Positions 60,239 through 64,000 of a DNA stretch of 64,000 nt are shown here, one piece after another. The DNA is taken from assembly GCF_007992215.1 (NCBI RefSeq), contig NZ_BJZV01000006.1, positions 151,232 through 215,231 on the forward strand, written 5' to 3'. The notes under the pieces are model-generated. The model ran no database searches. It was not told where the DNA came from and saw nothing but the letters and a program-made list of their open reading frames with translations. Made by a program: the position numbers and the translations under genes. Numbering within the stretch: position 1 is the stretch's first letter; each line of letters starts with the position of its first letter. This stretch comes from Methylobacterium gnaphalii. GTDB taxonomy: Bacteria; Pseudomonadota; Alphaproteobacteria; Rhizobiales; Beijerinckiaceae.

Positions 60239-60949
60239 TCACGCGGTACCGAGCACCGTCACCACGGCCTCGTCGCCACGGGCTTCGGCGAGGATGGCGC
60301 CACTGGCGAGACCAAGGAACAGGCCGTGCTCGACGACGCCGGGCACCGCCCAGAGCATCGCGGACAGCCGCTCGGGATCAGCAATCGCCCCGAGCCGCGC
60401 GTCGACGATGGCGTGGCCGCCGTCGGTGACGAAGGGCTGACCGCCCGAGGCCTTTCGCAATGTCAGCTCGCCGGCGCAGCCGGCTGCCTCGATCGCCTTC
60501 TGGACTGCCTTGAAGGTGGCGCCGAAGCCGAACAGGTTCACCTCGATCGGTAGCGGGAAGGCGCCCAGCTTTGCGACGTGCTTGGCGGCATCCGCGATCA
60601 CCACCATGCGCCGGCTGGCATGCGCCACGATCTTCTCGCGCAGCAGCGCGCCGCCGCCGCCCTTGATCAGGCGGAGCTGGTCATCGAGTTCGTCCGCGCC
60701 GTCGATGGTGAGGTCGAGCTCGGGACATTCCTCCAGGCTGGTCAAGGGAATGCCCTCGGCTTCGCAGGCCGCGCGCGTCGCTTCCGAGGTCGGCACGCCA
60801 ATCACGTCTAGCCCCGCGCGGACCCGCTCACCGAGGAGCAGCACGAAGGCGTTGGCGGTGGTGCCGGTGCCAATTCCAAGGCGCATCCCGTCTGCGACGA
60901 GATCGACGGCGCGGGCAGCCGCCGCGCGGCGCAGATCGGGACCACTCAC
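60239..60949 (-). CDS. rpiA: Ribose-5-phosphate isomerase A
   Basis: RpiA interconverts ribose-5-P and ribulose-5-P. The 236-residue product has [35 protein letters not shown] (catalytic Asp/Glu), [14 protein letters not shown] (catalytic Glu and Lys) and [13 protein letters not shown] 60949 gives the family length; a longer frame to 61033 is unconserved. First gene of the rpiA-DUF2059-gor unit. Confidence 0.93.
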   Translation of the reverse strand: MSGPDLRRAAAARAVDLVADGMRLGIGTGTTANAFVLLLGERVRAGLDVIGVPTSEATRAACEAEGIPLTSLEECPELDLTIDGADELDDQLRLIKGGGGALLREKIVAHASRRMVVIADAAKHVAKLGAFPLPIEVNLFGFGATFKAVQKAIEAAGCAGELTLRKASGGQPFVTDGGHAIVDARLGAIADPERLSAMLWAVPGVVEHGLFLGLASGAILAEARGDEAVVTVLGTA

Positions 60950-61104
60950 GCGCAGGTTCCGGAAATCGCTGGGTAGGGAAGTGGGTGCATGATCATGCTC
61001 ACGAACTCGGCGCGAGCCCCTAGCACGCCTCACGATCCCCGCAAACGCGGCCCCGCGAGGATCACGCGTTCGTCAAAGAACGTGCCGCACGATCAAGTAT
61101 GTGG

Positions 61105-61578
61105 TCAGGGACGACCGCCGCCCTGCGGAGGCGTAACGCTCGGTGCCGTGCGGGCGGCGGGCGCTGCATTGGCGGAGCCGGCCGGCGGCGGATTTGTCTG
61201 CGGGGTGCAGACGACCAGCTCTTCGCGCACCTGCACGTAGCAGATGCTCATCTCGCCGGTTCGGAAATTGACCCGGAAGACGCCGGCCTCGCGGGTGTGG
61301 CGAGAGGCGATCAGGCCGTACTCGGCCGGCGCCTGGGCGCTCGCACCTTCGCCGGCGGGGAAACACAGGGTCACGCCGACATTGTCGTCGCGGAGGCCGT
61401 ACTGGCAGGAGGTGACTTCGCCCGTCGAGCGGTCGACCCGGTAGACCCGGTTCAGGTCGATCTGAGGGGCCGGCACGAATTCATAGGGGCCAGCTGCAAG
61501 GGCGGGCAGGCTCGCGGCGCAAACGACGATGGCGGTCAGTGCCGACCGCACGGTGCGGGGCGAGAGGCAGGCGGGCAT
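61105..61578 (-). CDS. Secreted hypothetical protein with hairpin leader
   Basis: The 157-residue protein has a signal peptide (LSPRTVRSALTAIVVCAASL, cleavage after ALAA). The mature part has PYEFVPAPQIDLNRVYRVDR and two similar units, VDRSTGEVTSCQYG and VNFRTGEMSICYVQ, each with a Cys, so it seems to be an internal duplication. A Pro/Ala-rich tail follows. No family recognised. ATG 61578 is chosen; GTG 61596 would put the start inside a perfect hairpin. Confidence 0.65.
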   Translation of the reverse strand: MPACLSPRTVRSALTAIVVCAASLPALAAGPYEFVPAPQIDLNRVYRVDRSTGEVTSCQYGLRDDNVGVTLCFPAGEGASAQAPAEYGLIASRHTREAGVFRVNFRTGEMSICYVQVREELVVCTPQTNPPPAGSANAAPAARTAPSVTPPQGGGRP

Positions 61579-61588
61579 GGCCGGTGAC

Positions 61589-61619
61589 CCTGTCACTGGG
61601 GAAGCATCCCAGTGACAGG
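61589..61619. promoter_or_regulatory. Perfect 12-bp hairpin in the leader of the 61.1-kb gene
   Basis: CCTGTCACTGGG and CCCAGTGACAGG pair perfectly around GAAGCAT. On the minus-strand mRNA the hairpin ends 10 bases before the ATG, touching the ribosome-binding region. Confidence 0.6.
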
Positions 61620-61877
61620 ACCCGATTATGGTTAACGAAATCCTTCGGACATACGGCAGCCGATGATGATTACGGTGTCCCGTGAACCGAAGCGGTTCAT
61701 CGGCCGTCCGTGCCGGCGCTCAAGGGGTCTGAGGGGCAAAATGCCGCCACCGTTACATCCCAATGGTCGGATGGTAGGGCAAGCGTGAGGTCCACCGTCC
61801 GTGCTATGGGCTGCCCGAACTCACGGGGCGAAAACGACGGCCTCGCCAAGGCTTACCCGGATCGATAGTCACCGAAC
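61620..61877. other. Divergent intergenic region
   Basis: About 260 bp upstream of both the secreted protein and the sensor gene. AT-richer around 61620-61680. No gene or palindrome other than the neighbouring hairpin. Confidence 0.4.
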
Positions 61878-64000
61878 ATGCAACCGATGCCCGAGACGGA
61901 CCGTTGGACGATCGCCCGTCTCAAGGCTCTCGCGCGCTACGGCATCCTCGATACCCCAGCGGAAGCCGGCTTCGACGACATCGTCGGGTTAGCAGCAGAG
62001 ATCTGCGAGACGCCGATTGCTCTGGTCAGCCTCGTCGCCGACGACCGGCAATGGTTCAAGGCGCGCATCGGCCTCGACCCATGCGAGACGCCGCTCGAGC
62101 AATCCGTCTGCGCGCATGCGCTGAAGCAGACGGGGCTCCTCGTGATCCCGGACCTCCAGGACGATCCGCGCACGGCCGCGAACACCCTCGTCACCGGCGA
62201 GCCGCATCTGCGCTTCTATGCCGGAGCCCGTTTGGAGACCCCGGATGGCGAGGCGATCGGGACACTCTGCGTCATCGATCATCAGCCTCGCCCGGACGGG
62301 CTCACCCCTCGACAGGCCTCCAGCCTGCAGAGGCTCGCCGGGCAGGTGATGATGCAGATGGAGATGCGCCGTGCCGTCGTCGAGCGCGATGCCGCTGCGC
62401 GACTTGCGCGAGAGGCGGCCATTCGCCATCGCCAAATCCTCGACAGCGCCATCGATTACGCGATCCTGACGACGGATCTCGACGGCAGGGTGACGAGCTG
62501 GAGTGCCGGGGCGGAGCGGGTTCTCGGTTGGTCCGAGGCCGAGATGCTGGGCGGGACGGTCGACGCCTTCTTCTCGCCCGAGGATGTGATGGCCGGCCTC
62601 GCCGAGCGGGAGATCCGCGCCGCGCGTGAGCACGGCCGCAGCCAGGGGGAGCGCTGGCACCTGCGCAAGGACGGCTCGCGCTTCTTCGGACAATGCGAGA
62701 TCATGCCGCTTACGGCCGCCGATGGCGGTCATGTCGGTTACCTCAAGATCCTGCGCGACCGCACCGAGCAGCGCAGCTTCGACGAGCGCTCGCAACTTGC
62801 CGAGGGCGCGCTGGCTGAATCCGAGGAGCGCATGCGGCTCGCGGTCGAGGCCACCGGCATCGGCATCTTCGATTACGCTCCCGAGACTGAGAGCCTGCGC
62901 TGGGATGCTCGCGTGCGCGAGATGTTCGGGATCGGCCCGGACGACCCGGTGACCTACGAGGGCAGCTATCTCGCCGGACTCCATCCCGATGACCGCGAGG
63001 CGGCGGATGCAGCGGTGCGTGCCGCCACCGATCCGGCGGGCCCGGGGATCTTCGACGTCGAGTATCGCGTGCGCGGCATCCGCACGGGCGTTGAGCGCCG
63101 GATTGCAGCGCGCGGAAAATCGACCTTCGTCGACGGCCGCCAGATCCGCTTCGTCGGCACAGTGCGCGACGTGACGGCCCGCAAAGCTGCCGAGTTTGCC
63201 GTGCGTGCCACCGAGGAGCGCTACCGCCTGGTCACGCGGGCGACGAACGACGCGATCTGGGACTGGGATCTCGAGGCCAACCATGTCCTCTGGAATGACG
63301 CCCTGGGCACCACTTACGGCTACGACCTCGCCACAGTGGAGACGACCGGCGAGTGGTGGCTCGACCATGTGCATCCTGAGGATCGTGCTCGGGTCGAAGA
63401 AGACATCCGCTCGGCCATCGCCGCCAACGGCAGCGAGTGGAGCCATGAATACCGCTTCCGCCGTGCCGACGGCAGCTACGCCGACGTGCTGGACCGCGGC
63501 TACATGGTGCGGGGCAAGCGCGGCGAGCCCATCCGCATGATTGGCGCGATGCTCGATCTATCCGAGCGCAAGCGCGACGAGCGACGGCTGCGCGAGATGA
63601 ACGCCCTGTTGGAGGAGCGCGTCGAGGCGCGCACCCGCGAGCGCGACCGCACTTGGAGCGTGTCTCAGGACCTGATGCTCGTCATTGACCATACGGGGAT
63701 CTTCCGCGCCGTGAGCCCGGCCGCAACCCGGATTCTGGGCTGGCAGCCCGAGGAGATGATCGGCTGCTCGGTCTTCGATTTCATCCATCCCGAGGACCAG
63801 GCCCGCACCCTGGAGGCGCTGCACTTCGCTACCGAGCAGAGCCTGCCGGCCTTCGAGAACCGCTATCGGCACAAGGATGGCAGCTACCGCTGGATGTCGT
63901 GGGTCGCGGTGCCGGAAGGAGGGCTGATCTACGCCACCGGCCGCCACATCACGGCGGAGAAGGAACAGGCCGAGGCCCTGGTTAAGGCTGAGGCGGCCTT
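61878..64000 (+). CDS. GAF/multi-PAS sensor protein, probably histidine kinase (3' end outside window)
   Basis: 707 residues are visible. Order: an N-terminal GAF domain (about 10-160; LARYGILDTP and ETPIALVSLVADDRQWFKA are typical), then four PAS/PAC units starting near 180 (ILDSAIDYAILTTDLDG), 315 (RMRLAVEATGIGIFDY), 447 (RYRLVTRATNDAIWDWD) and 595 (SQDLMLVIDHTGIFRAVSPA), with a coiled-coil linker before the last. PAC endings such as GYLKILRDRTEQR and IRMIGAMLDLSERK are visible. The output domain lies beyond the window; histidine kinase is most likely, and a diguanylate cyclase is possible. No ligand can be assigned. Confidence 0.85.
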   Translation, partial: MQPMPETDRWTIARLKALARYGILDTPAEAGFDDIVGLAAEICETPIALVSLVADDRQWFKARIGLDPCETPLEQSVCAHALKQTGLLVIPDLQDDPRTAANTLVTGEPHLRFYAGARLETPDGEAIGTLCVIDHQPRPDGLTPRQASSLQRLAGQVMMQMEMRRAVVERDAAARLAREAAIRHRQILDSAIDYAILTTDLDGRVTSWSAGAERVLGWSEAEMLGGTVDAFFSPEDVMAGLAEREIRAAREHGRSQGERWHLRKDGSRFFGQCEIMPLTAADGGHVGYLKILRDRTEQRSFDERSQLAEGALAESEERMRLAVEATGIGIFDYAPETESLRWDARVREMFGIGPDDPVTYEGSYLAGLHPDDREAADAAVRAATDPAGPGIFDVEYRVRGIRTGVERRIAARGKSTFVDGRQIRFVGTVRDVTARKAAEFAVRATEERYRLVTRATNDAIWDWDLEANHVLWNDALGTTYGYDLATVETTGEWWLDHVHPEDRARVEEDIRSAIAANGSEWSHEYRFRRADGSYADVLDRGYMVRGKRGEPIRMIGAMLDLSERKRDERRLREMNALLEERVEARTRERDRTWSVSQDLMLVIDHTGIFRAVSPAATRILGWQPEEMIGCSVFDFIHPEDQARTLEALHFATEQSLPAFENRYRHKDGSYRWMSWVAVPEGGLIYATGRHITAEKEQAEALVKAEAA

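Overview
The window is 64 kb of high-GC DNA from an alphaproteobacterial chromosome, most likely of the order Hyphomicrobiales and most like Methylobacterium/Methylorubrum. This rests on gene order (hemE next to the UPF0085/RP001-type gene, maf-aroE-coaE-dnaQ, leuS-lptE, rpiA-DUF2059-gor, a cenR-type regulator beside a cyclic-nucleotide-domain gene), on cell-cycle motifs (a CtrA site and clustered GANTC sites), and on recognisable protein signatures. The genus is an inference. Nearly everything is core housekeeping. I see no rRNA, tRNA, CRISPR array, intact insertion sequence or prophage.

Layout. 1-2.8 kb, leftward: end of an M16 peptidase (rightward), an LprI-like secreted protein, hemJ and hemE. 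2.77-3.23 kb: a 460-bp non-coding region with the properties of the chromosomal origin. 3.2-7.9 kb, rightward: a chain of five genes joined by overlapping stop and start codons (PPDK regulator, maf, zinc exporter, aroE, coaE), then dnaQ. 7.9-9.7 kb: a ribbon-helix-helix regulator with a perfect palindrome in front of it, and a PHB-depolymerase-family esterase. 9.7-14.3 kb: panC and divergently arranged opgG/opgD and opgH for periplasmic glucans. 14.3-24.2 kb: a small secreted protein, a trans-sulfuration enzyme, tspO, a phosphotransferase, alaS, a PAP2 phosphatase, ung and hemH. 24.6-29.7 kb: the F1 ATP synthase operon atpHAGDC. 29.9-35.2 kb: a cupin, recA (with a LexA-like box and a terminator) and addA.

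35.4-44.3 kb: three small proteins, a two-subunit molybdenum hydroxylase with a Tat signal, a sirtuin, an SPFH-NfeD pair, and an envelope-stress cluster (cenR-like regulator, cyclic-nucleotide-domain protein, L,D-transpeptidase). 44.3-51.7 kb: yggS, leuS, lptE, a DUF188 protein, a small secreted protein and the K+-independent H+-pyrophosphatase hppA. 51.7-53.3 kb is the only anomalous stretch: AT-rich, poor in coding sequence, followed by two small exported proteins. 53.4-57.0 kb: a TetR-EmrAB efflux module with two identical palindromic operators. 57.4-64 kb: an exported alpha/beta hydrolase, gor, DUF2059, rpiA, a secreted protein with a hairpin leader, and a GAF/multi-PAS sensor protein that runs off the end.

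How the genes work together: the origin sits between a leftward haem operon and a rightward replication/metabolism operon, so both are transcribed away from it. Tetrapyrrole metabolism is represented by hemE, hemJ, hemH and the tetrapyrrole-binding TspO. Energy coupling is represented by ATP synthase F1 and the proton-pumping pyrophosphatase, DNA repair by recA, addA and ung, and envelope biology by opgG/opgH, lptE, the L,D-transpeptidase and the cenR-like regulator. No convincing undescribed multi-gene system was found. The items most worth follow-up are the origin with its motif cluster, the two palindromic operator systems, the atpD-atpC hairpins and the odd region at 51.8-52.6 kb.
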